Below, in pieces: positions 1 through 13,100 of a stretch of 64,000 nucleotides of DNA. Source of the stretch: Vicugna pacos (taxonomy: Eukaryota > Chordata > Mammalia > Artiodactyla > Camelidae). The notes under the pieces were generated by a model. The model was given only the letters and a program-made list of their open reading frames with translations, was not told the DNA's origin and did no database searches. The DNA lies in contig NC_133002.1 in assembly GCF_048564905.1 (NCBI RefSeq), positions 25,472,501 to 25,536,500 of the forward strand. The letters are read 5' to 3'. How positions within the stretch are numbered: the first letter of the stretch is position 1; every line of letters begins with the position of its first letter. The translations under genes and the position numbers were made by a program.

Positions 1-2544
1 TTACACTGAAAACGGCAGGCACTTCAAACCGGCACTAGGAAACAGACTGAGAATCCAGAGTAAGGGTTTCTCCTGCAACCCGTTCCCTTTGTGCTGGATT
101 AACGAACGTCTCTCCACATGCTCAGTTCTGAGAGATAAGTGTGTGTGAAAGCCGTCCTTCACCTAGCTTGAAGGGAACACAAAGTTTCTTTTCAGTTGCA
201 AACCCCACTCCATACATATATATGGGGAGGTACAAACTCCAACTCGGTTTTACAGTGAAAAAGGCAGGCACTTCAAACCGGCACTAGGAAACAGACTGAG
301 AAACCAGAGTCAGCGTTTCTCCTGCAACCCGTTCCCTTTGTGTTGGATGAACGAACGTCTCTCCACATGCTCTGTTCTGAGAGATAAGTGTGTGTGAAAG
401 CCGTACTTCAACTAGATTGAAGGGAACACAAAGTTTCTTTTCAGTTGCAAACTCCACTCCATACACATATATTGGGAGGTGCAAGCTCCAACTCGGTTTT
501 ACAGTGAAAACGGCAGGCACATCAAACCGGCACTAGGAAACAGACTGAGAAACCAGAGTCGGTGTTCCTCCTGCAACCCGTTCACTTTTTGCTGGATTAA
601 TGAACGTCTCTCCACATGCTCAGTTCTGAGAGATTAGTGTGTGTGAAAGCCGTCCTTCACCTAGCTTGAAGGGAACACAAAGTTTCTTTTCAGTTGCCAA
701 ATCCACTCCATACATATATATGGGGAGGTACAAGCTCCAACTCTGTTTTACAGTGAAAACGGCAGGCACTTCAAACCGGCACTAGGAAACAGACTGAGAA
801 ACCAGAGTCTGTGTTTCTACAGCAAACCGTTTCCTTTGTGCTGGATGAACGAAAGTCTCTGCACATGCTCAGTTCTGAGAGATAAGTGTGTGTGAAAGCC
901 GTCCTTCACCTAGCTTGAAGGGAACACAAAGTTTCTTTTCAGTTGCAAACTCCACTCCATACATATATATGGGGAGGTGCAAGCTCCAACTCGGTTTTAC
1001 AGTGAAAACGGCAGGCACTTCAAACCGGCACTAGGAAACAGACTGAGAAACCAGAGTCTGTGTTTCTACAGCAAACCGTTTCCTTTGTGCTGGATGAACG
1101 AAAGTCTCTGCACATGCTCAGTTCTGAGAGATAAGTGTGTGTGAAAGCCGTCCTTCACCTAGCTTGAAGGGAACACAAAGTTTCTTTTCAGTTGCAAACT
1201 CCACTCCATACATTTATATGTGGAGGTACAAGATCCAACTCGGTTTTACAATGAAAACGGTGTGGAGGTACAAGCTCCAACTCGGATTTACAGTGAAAAA
1301 GGCAGGCACTTCAAACCGGCACTAGGAAACAGACTGATAAACCAGAGTCAGTGTTTCTCCTGCAACCCGTTCCCGTTGTGCTGGATGAACGAACGTCTCT
1401 CCACATGCTCAGTTCTGAAAGATAAGTGTGTGTGAAAGCCGTCCTTTACCTAGCTTGGAGGGAACACAAAGTTTCTTTTCAGTTGCAAACTCCAGTCCAT
1501 ATATATATATGGGAAGGTACAAGCTCCAACTCGGTTTTACAGTGAAAAAGGCAGGCACTTCAAACCGGCACTAGGAAACAGACTGAGAAAACAGAGTCAG
1601 CGTTTCTCCTGCAACCCGTTCCCTTTGTGCTGGATGAACGAACGTCTCTCCATATGATCAGTTCTGAGAGATAAGTGTGTGTGAAAGCCGTACTTCAACT
1701 AGCTTGAAGGGAACACAAAGTTTCTTTTCAGTTGCAAACTCCACTCCATACATATATATGGGGAGGTGCAAGCTCCAACTCGGTTTTACAGTGAAAACGG
1801 CAGGCACTTCAAACCGGCACTAGGAAACAGACTGAAAAACCAGAGTAAGGGTTCCTCCTGCAACCCGTTCCCTTTGTGCTGGATGAACGAACGTCTCTCC
1901 ACATGCTCAGTTCTGAGAGATAAGTGTGTGTGAAAGACATCCTTCAACTAGCTTGAAGGGAACACAAAGTTTCTTTTCAGTTGCAAACTCCACTCCATAC
2001 ATATATATGTGGAGGTACAAGCTCCAACTAGGTTTTACACTGAAAACGGCAGGCACTTCAAACCGGCACTAGGAAACAGACTGAGAATCCAGAGTAAGGG
2101 TTTCTCCTGCAACCCGTTCCCTTTGTGCTGGATTAACGAACGTCTCTCCACATGCTCAGTTCTGAGAGATAAGTGTGTGTGAAAGCCGTCCTTCACCTAG
2201 CTTGAAGGGAACACAAAGTTTCTTTTCAGTTGCAAACCCCACTCCATACATATATATGGGGAGGTACAAACTCCAACTCGGTTTTACAGTGAAAAAGGCA
2301 GGCATTTCAAACCGGCACTAGGAAACAGACTGAGAAACCAGAGTCAGCGTTTCTCCTGCAACCCGTTCCATTTGTGTTGGATGAACGAACGTCTCTCCAC
2401 ATGCTCTGTTCTGAGAGATAAGTGTGTGTGAAAGCCGTACTTCAACTAGATTGAAGGGAACACAAAGTTTCTTTTCAGTTGCAAACTCCACTCCATACAC
2501 ATATATTGGGAGGTGCAAGCTCCAACTCGGTTTTACAGTGAAAA
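1..2544. repeat. 8-monomer spacing block: 1-510 recurs at 2035-2544
   Basis: Positions 1-510 and 2035-2544 share diagnostic variants: ttacactgaa at the left edge, gagaatccag, ggattaacg, the acaaactcc variant, ctctgttctgag and acacatatattggg. The copies are almost identical at an offset of 2034, which is 8 monomers (1992) plus the 42-bp insertion at 1221-1304. After about base 510/2544 they diverge (acatcaaacc against acttaaaacc). Position 1 is a window edge, so the left limit of the unit is unknown. The monomers in between (about 510-2034) are ordinary satellite copies with no gene. Confidence 0.88.
1221..1304. repeat. 42-bp tandem duplication inside one monomer
   Basis: The stretch beginning tggaggtacaaga at 1221 is repeated from 1263 (tggaggtacaagc), making this monomer 291 bp. 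The join reads gaaaacgg followed by tgtggagg, which links the segment just after the gttttaca block back to the segment just after the AT-rich dyad. The two 42-bp halves already differ at a few positions. This is the only large within-monomer duplication I noticed. It is present once, so it arose after, or was not carried by, the 8-monomer exchange seen at 1-510/2035-2544. Confidence 0.93.
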
Positions 2545-5500
2545 CGGCAGGTACTTAAAACCGGCACTAGGAAACAGACTGAGAAACCAGAGTAAGGGTT
2601 TCTCCTGCAACCCGTTCCCTTTGTGCTGGATGAACGAACGTCTCTCCACATGCTCAGTTCTGAGAGATAAGTGTGTGTGAAAGCCGTCCTTCACCTAGCT
2701 TGAAGGGAACACAAAGTTTCTTTTCAGTTGCAAACTCCACTCCATACATATATATGGGGAGGTATAAGCTCCAACTCGGTTTTACAGTGAAAACGGCAGG
2801 CACTTCAAACCGGCACTAGGAAACAGACTGAGAAACCAGAGTCTGTGTTTCTACTGCAACCCGTTCCTTTGTGCTGGATGAACGAACGTCTCTGCACATG
2901 CTCAGTTCTGAGAGATAAGTGTGTGTTAAAGCCGTCCTTCACCTAGCTTGAAGGGAACACAAAGTTTCTTTTCAGTTGCCAACTCCGCTCCATACATATT
3001 TATGGAAAGGTACAAGCTCCAACTCTGTTTTACAGTGAAAACTGCAGGCACTTCCAACCGGCACTAGGAAACAGACTGAGAAACCAGAGTAAGGGTTTCT
3101 CCTGCAACCCGTTCCCTTTGTGCTGGATGAACGAACGTCTCTCCACATGCTCAGTTCTGAGAGATAATTGTGTGTGAAAGCCGTACTTCAACTAGCTTGA
3201 CGGGAACACAAAGTTTCTTTTCAGTTGCAAATTCCACCCCATACATATATATGGGGGGGTACAAGATCCAACTCGGTTTTACAGTGAAAACGGCAGGCAC
3301 TTCCAACCGGCACTAGGAAACAGACTGAGAAACCAGAGTCTGTGTTTCTCCTGCAACCCGTTCCCTTTGTGCTGGATGAACGAACGTCTCTGCACATGCT
3401 CAGTTCTGAGAGATAAGTGTGTGTGAAAGCCGTACTTCACCTAGCTTGAAGGGAACACAAAGTTTCTTTCCAGTTGCAAACTCCACTCCATACATATATA
3501 TGTAGAGGTACAAGCTCCAACTCGGTTTTACAGTGAAAAAGGCAGGCACTTCAAACCGGCAGTAGGAAACAGACTGAGAATGCAGAGTTAGGGTTTCTCC
3601 TGCAACTCGTTCCCTTTGTGCTGGATGAACGAACGTCTCTCCACATGCTCAGTTCTGAGAGATAAGTGTGTGTGAAATCCGTCCTTCAACTAGCTTGAAG
3701 GGAACACAACGTTTCTTTTCAGTTGCAACTCCACTCCATACATATATATGGGGAGGTACAAGCTCCAACTCGGCTTTACAGTGAAAACGGCAGGCACTTC
3801 AAACCGGCAGTAGGAAACAGAGTGAGAAACCAGAGTAAGTGTTTCTCCTGCAACCCGTTCCCTTTGTGCTGGATGAACGAACGTCTCTCCACATGCTCAG
3901 TTCTGAGAGATATGTGTGTGTGAAAGCCGTCCTTCACCTAGCTTGAAGGGAACACAAAGTTCTTTTCAGTTGAAAACTCCACTCCATACATATATAAGGG
4001 GAGGTACAAGCTCCAACTCGGTTTTACAGTGAAAACGGCAGGCACTTGAAACCTGCACTAAGTAACACACTGAGAAATCAGAGACAGTGTTTCTCCTGCA
4101 ACCCGTTCCCTTTGTGCTGGATGAACGAACGTCTCTCCACATGCTCAGTTCTGAGAGATAATTGTGTGTGAAAGCCGTACTTCAACTAGCTTGAAGGTAA
4201 CCGAAAGTTTCTTTTCAGTTGCAAACTTCACTCCATAAATATATATGGGGAGGTACAAGCTCCAACTCGGTTTTACAATGAAAAAGGCAGGCACTTCAAC
4301 CTGGCACTAGGAAACAGACTGAGAAACCAGAGTAATGATTTCTCCTGCAAACCGTTCCCTTTGTGCTGGATGAAAGAACGTCTCTCCACATGCTCAGTTC
4401 TGAGAGATAAGCGTGTGTGAAAGCCGTCCTTCACCTAGCTTGAAGGGAACAGAAAGTTTCTTTTCAGTTGCAAAACCACTCTATACATATATATGGGGAG
4501 GTACAAGCTCCAACTCGGTTTTACAGTGAAAAAGGCAGGCACTTCAAACCGGCACAAGGAAACAGACTGAGAAACCAGAGTCAGCGTTTCTCCTGCAACC
4601 CGTTCCATTTGTGCTGGATGAACGAACGTCTCTGCACATGCTCAGTTCTGAGAGATAAGTGTGTGTGAAAGCCGTCCTTCACCTAGCTTGAAGGGAACAC
4701 AAAGTTTCTTTTCAGTTGCCAAATCCGCTCCATACATATTTATGGAAAGGTACAAGCTCCAACTCGGTTTTACAGTGAAAACTGCAGGCACTTCCTACCG
4801 GCACTAGGAAACAGACTGAGAAACCAGAGTAAGGGTTTCTCCTGCAACCCGTTCCATTTGTGCTGGATGAACGAACGTCTCTCCACATGCTCAGTTCTGA
4901 GAGATAATTGTGTGTGAAAGCCGTACTTCAACTAGCTTAACGGGAACACAAAGTTTCTTTTCAGTTGCAAATTCCACCCCATACATATATATGGGGGGGT
5001 ACAAGATCCAACACGGTTTTACAGTGAAAACGGCAGGCACTTCAAACCGCAACTAGGAAACAGACTGAGAAACCAGAGTAAGGGTTTTTCCTGCAAACCG
5101 TTCCCTTTGTGCTGGATTAACGAACGTCTCTCCACATGCTAAGTTCTGAGAAATATGTGTGTGTGAAAACCGTCCTTCACCTAGCTTGAAGGGAACACAA
5201 AGTTTCTTTTCAGTTGTAAACTCCACTCCATACATATATATGGGGAGGTACAAGCTCCAACTCGGTTTTACAGTGAAAACGGCAGGCACTTCCAACCGGC
5301 ACTAGGAAACAGACTGAGAAAACAGAGTCTGTGTTTCTCCTGCAACCCGTTCCCTTTGTGCTGGATGAACGAACGTCTCTGCACATGCTCAGTTCTGAGA
5401 GATAAGTGTGTGTGAAAGCCGTACTTCACCTAGCTTGAAGGGAACACAAAGTTTCTTTCCAGTTGCAAACTCCACTCCATACATATATATGTGGAGGTAC

Positions 5501-6250
5501 AAGCTCCAACTCGGTTTTACAGTGAAAACGGCAGGCACTTCAAACCGGCAGTAGGAAACAGACTGAGAATGCAGAGTAAGGGTTTCTCCTGCAACTCGTT
5601 CCCTTTGTGCTGGATGAACGAAAGTCTCTCCACATGCTCAGTTCTGAGAGATAAGTGTGTGTGAAATCCGTCCTTCAACTAGCTTGAAAGGAACACAAAG
5701 TTTCTTTTCAGTTGCAACTCCACTCCATACATATATATGGGGAGGTACAAGCTCCAACTCGGCTTTACAGTGAAAACGGCAGGCACTTCAAACCGGCAGT
5801 AGGAAACAGAGTGAGAAACCAGAGTAAGTGTTTCTCCTGCAACCCGTTCCCTTTGTGCTGGATGAACGAACGTCTCTCCACATGCTCAGTTCTGAGAGAT
5901 ATGTGTGTGTGAAAGCCGTCCTTCACCTAGCTTGAAGGGAACACAAAGTTCTTTTCAGTTGAAAACTCCACTCCATACATATATAAGGTGAGGTACAAGC
6001 TCCAACTCGGTTTTACAGTGAAAACGGCAGGCACTTGACACCTGCACTAAGTAACACACTGAGAAAACAGAGACAGTGTTTCTCCTGCAACCCGTTCCCT
6101 TTGTGCTGGATGAACGAACGTCTCTCCACATGCTCAGTTCTGAGAGATAATTGTGTGTGAAAGCCGTACTTCAACTAGCTTGAAGGTAACCGAAAGTTTC
6201 TTTTCAGTTGCAAACTCCACTCCATAAATATATATGGGGAGGTACAAGCT
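2545..6250. repeat. Local duplication of 2.9-4.3 kb at 4.7-6.25 kb, with one extra monomer
   Basis: Positions 2941-3300 match 4681-5040 at offset 1740 (7 monomers minus 3 bp). Shared marks are tatttatggaaagg, actgcaggc and the G-run atgggggggtacaaga. Positions 3301-4260 then match 5290-6250 at offset 1989 (8 monomers minus 3 bp). Shared marks are the ttgcaactcc deletion, cggcttta, gatatgtgtg, tatataaggg, cctgcactaagtaacac and gtaaccgaaag. The jump in offset marks one additional monomer at about 5041-5289 in the right copy. The stretch 2545-2940 and the monomers at about 4261-4680 are unremarkable. No gene is present. Confidence 0.88.
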
Positions 6251-9200
6251 CCAACTCGGTTTTACAGTGAAAACGGCAGGCACGTCAAACCGGCAGAAGG
6301 AAACAGACTGAGAAACCAGAGTAAGGGTTTCTCCTGCAACCCGTTCCCTTTGTGCTGGATGAACGAACGTCTCTCCACATGCTCAGTTCTGAGAGATAAG
6401 TGTGTGTGAAAGCCGTCCTTCACCTAGCTTGAAAGGAACACAAAGTTTCGTTTCTGTTGCAAACTCCACTCCATATATATATGTGGGGAGGTACAAGCTC
6501 CAACTCGGTTTACAGTGAAAACGGCAGGCACTTCAAACCGGCACTAGGAAACAGAATGAGATACCAGAGCCTGTGTTTCTACTGCAACCCGTTCCCTTTG
6601 TGCTGGATGAACGAACGTCTCTCCACATGCTCAGTTCTGAGAGATAATTGTGTGTGAAAGCCGTACTTCAACTAGCTTGACGGGAACACAAAGTTTCTTT
6701 TCAGTTGCAAACTCCACTCCATACATATATATGGGGGTTACAAGCTCCAACTCGGTTTTACAGTAAAAACGGCAGGCACTTGAAACCGGCACTAGGTAAC
6801 ACACTGAGAAATCAAAGTCAGTGTTGCCCTGCAAACCGTTCCCTTTGTGCTGGATGAACGAACGTCTCTCCACATGCTCAGTTCTGAGAGATGAGTGTGT
6901 GTGAAAGCCGTACTTCAACTAGCTTGAAGGGAACACAAAGTTTCTTTTAAGTTGCAAACACCACTCCATACATATATATGGGGAGGTACAAGTACCAACA
7001 CGGTTTTACAGTGAAAACGGCAGGCACTTCAAACCGGCACAAGGAAACAGAATGAGAAACCAGAGTAAGGGTTTCTCCTGCAACCCGTTCCCTTTGTGCT
7101 GGATGAACGAACGTCTCTCCACATGCTAGGTTCTGAGAGATATGTGTGTATGAAAGCCGTCCTTCACCTAGCTTGAAGGGAACACAAAGTTCTTTTCAGT
7201 TGAAAACTCCAATCCATACATATATATGGGGAGGTACAAGCTCCAACTCGGTTTTACAGTGAAAACGGCAGGCACTTCAAACCGGCACTAGGAAACAGAC
7301 TGAGAAATCAGAGTAAGGGTTTCCCCTGCAACCCGTTCCCTTTGTGCTGGATGAACGAACGTCTCTCCACATGCTCAGTTCTGAGAGATAAGTGTGTGTG
7401 AAAGCCGTCCTTCACCTATCTTGACGGGAACACAAAGTTTCTTTTCAGTTGCAAACTCCACTCCATACATATATATGGGGGGGTACAAGCTCGAACTCGG
7501 TTTTACAGTGAAAAAGGCAGGCACTTCAAACCGGCACTAGGAAACAGACTGAGAAACCAGAGTAAGGGTTTTTCCTGCAATCCTTTCCCTTTGTGCTGGA
7601 TGAACGAACGTCTCTCTACATGCTATGTTCTGAGAGATATGTGTGTGTGTAAACCGTTCTTCACCTAGCTTGAAGGGAACACAAAGTTTCTTTTCAGTTG
7701 CAAACTCCACTCCATACATATATATGGGGAGGTACAAGCTCCAACTCGGTTTTACAGTGAAAACGGCAGGCACTTCAAACCGGCACTAGGAAACAGACTG
7801 AGAAAACAGAGTAAGTGTTTCTCTTGCAACCCGTTCCCTTTGTGCTGGATGAACGAACGTCTCTCCACATGCTCAGTTCTAAGAGAAAAGTGAGTATGAA
7901 AGCCGTCCTTCACCTAGCTTGAAGGGAACACAAAGTTTCTTTTCTGTTGTAAACTCCACTCCATACATATATATGGGGAGGTACAAGCTCCAACGCAGTT
8001 TTACAGTGAAAACGGCAGGCAATTCAAACCGGGACTAGGAAACAGACTTTGAAACCAGAGTAAGGGTTTCTCCTGCAACCCGTTCCATTTGTGCTGGATG
8101 AACGAACGTCTCTCCACATGCTCAGTTCTGAGAGATAATTGTGTGTGAAAGCCGTACTTCAACTAGCTTGAAGGGAACACAAAGTTTGTTTTCAGTGGCA
8201 AAATCCACTCCATACATATATATGGGGAGGTACAAGCTCCAACTCGGTTTTACAGTGAAATCTGCAGGCACTTCAAACCGGCACTAGGAAACAGACTGAG
8301 AAACCAGAGTAAAGGTTTCTCCTGCAAACCGTTCCCTTTATGCTGGATGAACGAACGTCTCTCCACATGCTCAGTTCTGAGAGAAAAGTGTGTGTGAAAG
8401 CCGTCCTTCACCTAGCTTGAAGGGAACACAAATTTTCTTTTCAGTTGCAAACTCCAATCCATACATATATATGGGGAGGTACAAGCTCCAACTCGGTTTT
8501 ACAGTGAAAACGGCAGGCACTTCAAACCGGCACTAGGAAACAGACTGAGAAATCAGAGTTAGTGTTTGTCCTGCAACACGTTCCCTTTGTGCTGGATGAA
8601 TGAACGTCTCTGCACATGCTCACTTCTGAGAGATAAGTGTGTGTGAAAGCCGTCCTTCACCTAGCTTGAAGGGAACACAAAGTTTCTTTTCAGTTGCAAA
8701 CTCCACTCCATACATATATATGGGGAGGTACAAGCTCCAACTCTGTTTTACAGTGAAAACGGCAGGCACTTCAAACCGGCACTAGGAAACAGACTGAAAA
8801 ACCGAGTAAGGGTTTCTCCTGCAAACCGTTCCCTTTGTGCTGGATGAACGAACGTCTCTCCACATGCTCAGTTCTGAGAGATAAGTGTGTGTGAAAGCCG
8901 TACTTCACCTAGCTTGAAGGGAACACAAAGTTTCTTTTCAGTTGCAAACCTCACTCCATACATATATATGGGGAGGTACAATCTCCAACTCGGTTTTACA
9001 GTGAAATCCGCAGGAACTTTAAACCGGCACTAGGAAACAGACTGAGAAGCCAGATTCAGTGTTTCTCCTGCAACCCGTTCCCTTTGTGCTGGATGAACGA
9101 ACGTCTCTCCACATGCTCAGTTCTGAGAGAAAAGTGTGTGTGAAAGACGTACTTCACCTAGCTTGAAGGGAACACAAAGTTTCTTTTCTGTTGCAAACTC

Positions 9201-10149
9201 CACTCCATTCATATATATGGGGAGGTACAAGCTCCAACTCGGTTTTACAGTGAAAACGGTAGGCAATTCAAACCGGCACTAGGAAACAGACTGAGAAGCC
9301 AGAGTCAGTGTTTCTCCTGCAACCCGTTCCCTTTGTGCTGGATGAACGAACGTCTCCCACATGCTCAGTTCTGAGAGATAAGTGTGTGTGAAAGCCGTAC
9401 TTCACCTAGCTTAAAGGGAACACAAAGTTTCTTTTCAGTTGCAAACCTCACTCCATACATATATATGGGGAAGTACAAGCTCCAACTCGGTTTTACAGTG
9501 AAATCCGCAGGCACTTTAAACCGGCACTAGGAAACAGACTGAGAAGCCAGAGTCAGTGTTTCTCCTGCAACCCGTTCCCTTTGTGCTGGATGAACGAACG
9601 TCTCTCCACATGCTCAGTTCTGAGAGATAAGTGTGTGTGAAAGCCGTCCTTCACCTAGCTTGAAGGGAACACAAAGTTTCTTTTCAATTGCAAACTCCAC
9701 TCCATACATATATATGGGGAGGTACAAGCTCCAACTCGGCTTTAGAGTGAAAACGGCAGGCACTTCAACCCGGCACTAGGAAACAGACTGAGAAACCAGA
9801 GTAAGGGTTTCTCCTGCAAACCGTTCCCTTTGTGCTGGATGAACGAAAGTCTCTCCACATGCTCAATTCTGAGAGATAAGTGTGTGTGAAAGCCGTCCTT
9901 CACCTAGCTTGAACGGAACACAAAGTTTCTTTTCAGTTGCAAACCGCACTCCATACATATATAAGGGGAAGTACAAGCTCCAACTCGGTTTTACAGTGAA
10001 ATCCGCAGGCACTTTAAACCGGCACAAGGAAACAGACTGAGAAGCAAGTGTCAGTGTTTCTCCTGCAACCCGTTCCCTTTGTGCAGGATGAACGAACGTC
10101 TCTCCCCATGTTCAGTTCTCAGAGATAAGTGTGTGTGAAATCCGTCCTT
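6251..10149. repeat. Mixed monomers ending in a dimeric alternation (about 9.0-10.1 kb)
   Basis: Most of this stretch has no close tandem copy next to it. About 6590-9170 matches 35.7-38.3 kb and is described separately. In the last kilobase the marker gaaatccgcagg occurs at about 9001, 9498 and 9996, every 497-498 bp, with linked variants ttaaaccgg and gaagccag. Here a two-monomer unit repeats about three times. A GA-to-AA change (ggggaagtac) and cctcactcc travel with it. The unit resembles 16.1-16.3 kb, which suggests a shared source. Confidence 0.75.
6590..9170. repeat. Long-range duplicate of 35.7-38.3 kb (offset about 29.1 kb)
   Basis: Shared rare variants in the same order include cttgacgggaac, cacttgaaaccgg, tttcttttaagttg with aacaccac, aagtaccaacacgg, catgctaggttc, agttgaaaactccaatcc, ctctctacatgctatg, agtgagtatg, gactttgaaac, cagtggcaaaatcc, gttagt with caacacg, aaccgagtaagg, and aatccgcagg with gaagccag. 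Offsets cluster at 29104-29106. The match stops at about 9175/38280. Because 35.7-38.3 kb lies inside the 24-monomer unit, a further copy is at about 41.7-44.2 kb. Confidence 0.85.
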
Positions 10150-13100
10150 CACCTAGCTTGAAGGGAACACAAAATTTCTTTTCAGTTGCAAACTCCACTC
10201 CATACATATATATGGGGAGGAACAAGCTCCAACTCGGTTTTACAGTGAAATCGGCAGGCACTTCAAACCGGCACTAGGAAACAGACTGAGAAACCAGAGT
10301 AAGTGTTTCCCTTGCAACACGTTCCCTTTGTGCTGGATGAACGAACGTCTCATCACATGCTCAGTTCTGAGAGAAAAGTGTGTATGAAAGCCGTCCTTCA
10401 CCTAGCTTGAAGGGAACACAAAGTTTCTTTTCTGTTGTAAACTCCACTCCATACATATATATGGGGAGGTACAAGCTCCAACTCGGTTTTACAGTGAAAA
10501 CGGCAGACAATTCAAACCGGGACTAGGAAACAGACTTTGAAACCAGAGTAAGGGTTTCTCCTGCAACCCGTTCCCTTTGTGCTGGATGAACGAACGTCTC
10601 TCCACATGCTCAGTTCTGAGAGATAATTGTGTGTGAAAGCCGTACTTCAACTAGCTTGAAGGGAACACAAAGTTTGTTTTCAGTAGCATACTCCACTCCA
10701 TACATATATATGGGGAGGTACAAGCTCCAACTCGATTTTACAGTGAAAACGGCAGGCACTTCAAACCGGCACCAGGAAACAGACTGAGAAACCAGAGTCA
10801 GCGTTTCTCCTGCAACCCGTTCCATTTGTGCTGAATGAACGAACGTCTCTCCACATGCTCATTTCTGAGACATAAGTGTGTGTGAAAGCCGTACATCACC
10901 TAGCTTGAGGGGAAAACAAAGTTTCTTTTCAGTTGCAAATTCCACACCATACATATATATGGGGAGGTACAAGCTCCAACTCTGTTTTACAGTGAAAACG
11001 GCAGGCACTTCAAACCGGCACTAGGAAACAGACTGAGAAAACAGAGTCAGTGTTTCACCTGCAAACCGTTCCCTTTGTGCTGGATGAACGAACGTCTCTC
11101 CACATGCTCAGTTCTGAGAGATAAGTGTGTGTGAAAGCCGTCCTTCACCTAGCTTGAAGGGAACACAAAGTTTCTTTTCAGTTGCAAACTCCAATCCATA
11201 CATATATATGGGGAGGTACAAGCTCCAACTCTGTTTTACAGTGAAAACGGCAGGCACTTCAAACCGGCACTAGGAAACAGACTGAGAAACCAGAGTAAGG
11301 GTTTCCCCTGCAACCCGTTCCCTTTATGCTGGATGAACGAACGTCTCTCCACATGCTCAGTTCTGAGAGATAAGTGTGTGTGAAAGCCGTCCTTCACCTA
11401 GCTTGACGGGAACACAAAGTTTCTTTTCAGTTGCAAACTCCACTCCATACATATATATGGGGAGGTACAAGCCCCAACTCGGTTTTACAGTGAAAACGGC
11501 AGGCACTTCAAACCGGCACTAGGAAACAGACTGAGAAACCAGAGTAAGTGTTTCTCTTGCAAACCGTTCCCTTTGTGCTGGATGAACGAACGTCTCTCCA
11601 CATGCTCAGTTCTAAGAGAAAAGTGAGTATGAAAGCCGTCCTTCACCTAGCTTGAAAGGAACACAAAGTTTCTTTTCTGTTGTAAACTCCACTCCATACA
11701 TATATATGGGGAGGTACAAGCTCCAACTCGGTTTTACAGTGAAAACGGCAGGCAATTCAAACCGGGACTAGGAAACAGACTTTGAAACCAGAGTAAGGGT
11801 TTCTCCTGCAACCCGTTCCATTTGTGCTGGATGAACGAACGTCTCTCCGCATGCTCAGTTCTGAGAGATAATTGTGTGTGAAAGCCGTACTTCAACTAGC
11901 TTGAAGGGAATACAAAGTTTGTTTTCAGTGGCAAAATCCACTCCATACATATATATGGGGAGGAACAAGCTCCAACTCGGTTTTACAGTGAAATCTGGAG
12001 GCACTTCAAACCGGCACTAGGAAACAGACTGAGAAACCAGAGTAAGGGTTTCTCCTGCAACCCGTTCCCTTTGTGCTGGATGATCGAACGTCTCTCCACA
12101 TGCTCAGTTCTGAGAGATAAGTGTGTGTGAAAGCCGTCCTTCACCTAGCTTGACGGGAACACAAAGTTTCTTTTCAGTTGCAAACTCCACTCCATACATA
12201 TATATGGGGAGGTACAAGCTCCAACTCGGTTTTACAGTGAAAACGGCAGGCACTTCAAACCGGCACTAGGAAACAGACTGAGAAACGAGAGTAAGTGTTT
12301 CTCTTGCAACCCGTTCCCTTTGTGCTGGATGAACGAACGTCTCTCCACATGCTCAGTTCTAAGAGAAAAGTGAGTATGAAAGCCGTCCTTCACCTAGCTT
12401 GAAAGGAACACAAAGTTTCTTTTCTGTTGTAAACTCCACTCCATACATATATATGGGGAGGTACAAGCTCCAACTCGGTTTTACAGTGAAAACGGCAGGC
12501 AATTCAAACCGGGACTAGGAAACAGACTTTGAAACCAGAGTAAGGGTTTCTCCTGCAACCCGTTCCCTTTGTGCTGGATGAACGAACGTCTCTCCGCATG
12601 CTCAGTTCTGAGAGATAATTGTGTGTGTAAGCCGTACTTCAACTAGCTTGAAGGGAACACAAATTTTGTTTTCAGTGGCAAAATCCACTCCATACATATA
12701 TATGGGGAGGTACAAGCTCCAACTCGGTTTTACAGTGAAATCTGCAGGCACTTCAAACCGGCACTAGGAAACAGACTGAGAAACCAGAGTAAGGGTTTCT
12801 CCTGCAACCCGTTCCCTTTGTGCTGGATGAACGAACGTCTCTCCACATGCTCAGTTCTGAGAGAAATGTGTGTGTGAAAGCCGTCCTTCACATAGCTTGA
12901 AGGGAACACAAATTTTCTTTTCAGTTGCAAACTCCAATCCATACATATATATTTGGAGGTACAAGCTCCAAATCGGTTTTACTGTGAAAACGGCAGGCAA
13001 TTCAAACCGGCACTAGGAAACAGACTGAGAAGCCAGAGTCAGTGTTTCTCCTGCAACCCGTTCCCTTTGTGCTGGATGAACGAACGTCTCACACATGCTC

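Noticed and set aside
3240-3260. G-run variants (atgggggggtac) as G-quadruplex sites
   Set aside because: There is only one run of seven G per monomer in a few copies, without three further runs nearby.
6631-6918. Longest open frame (95 codons, minus strand)
   Set aside because: It is longer only because local substitutions remove consensus stops in this copy. The sequence is still ordinary satellite.
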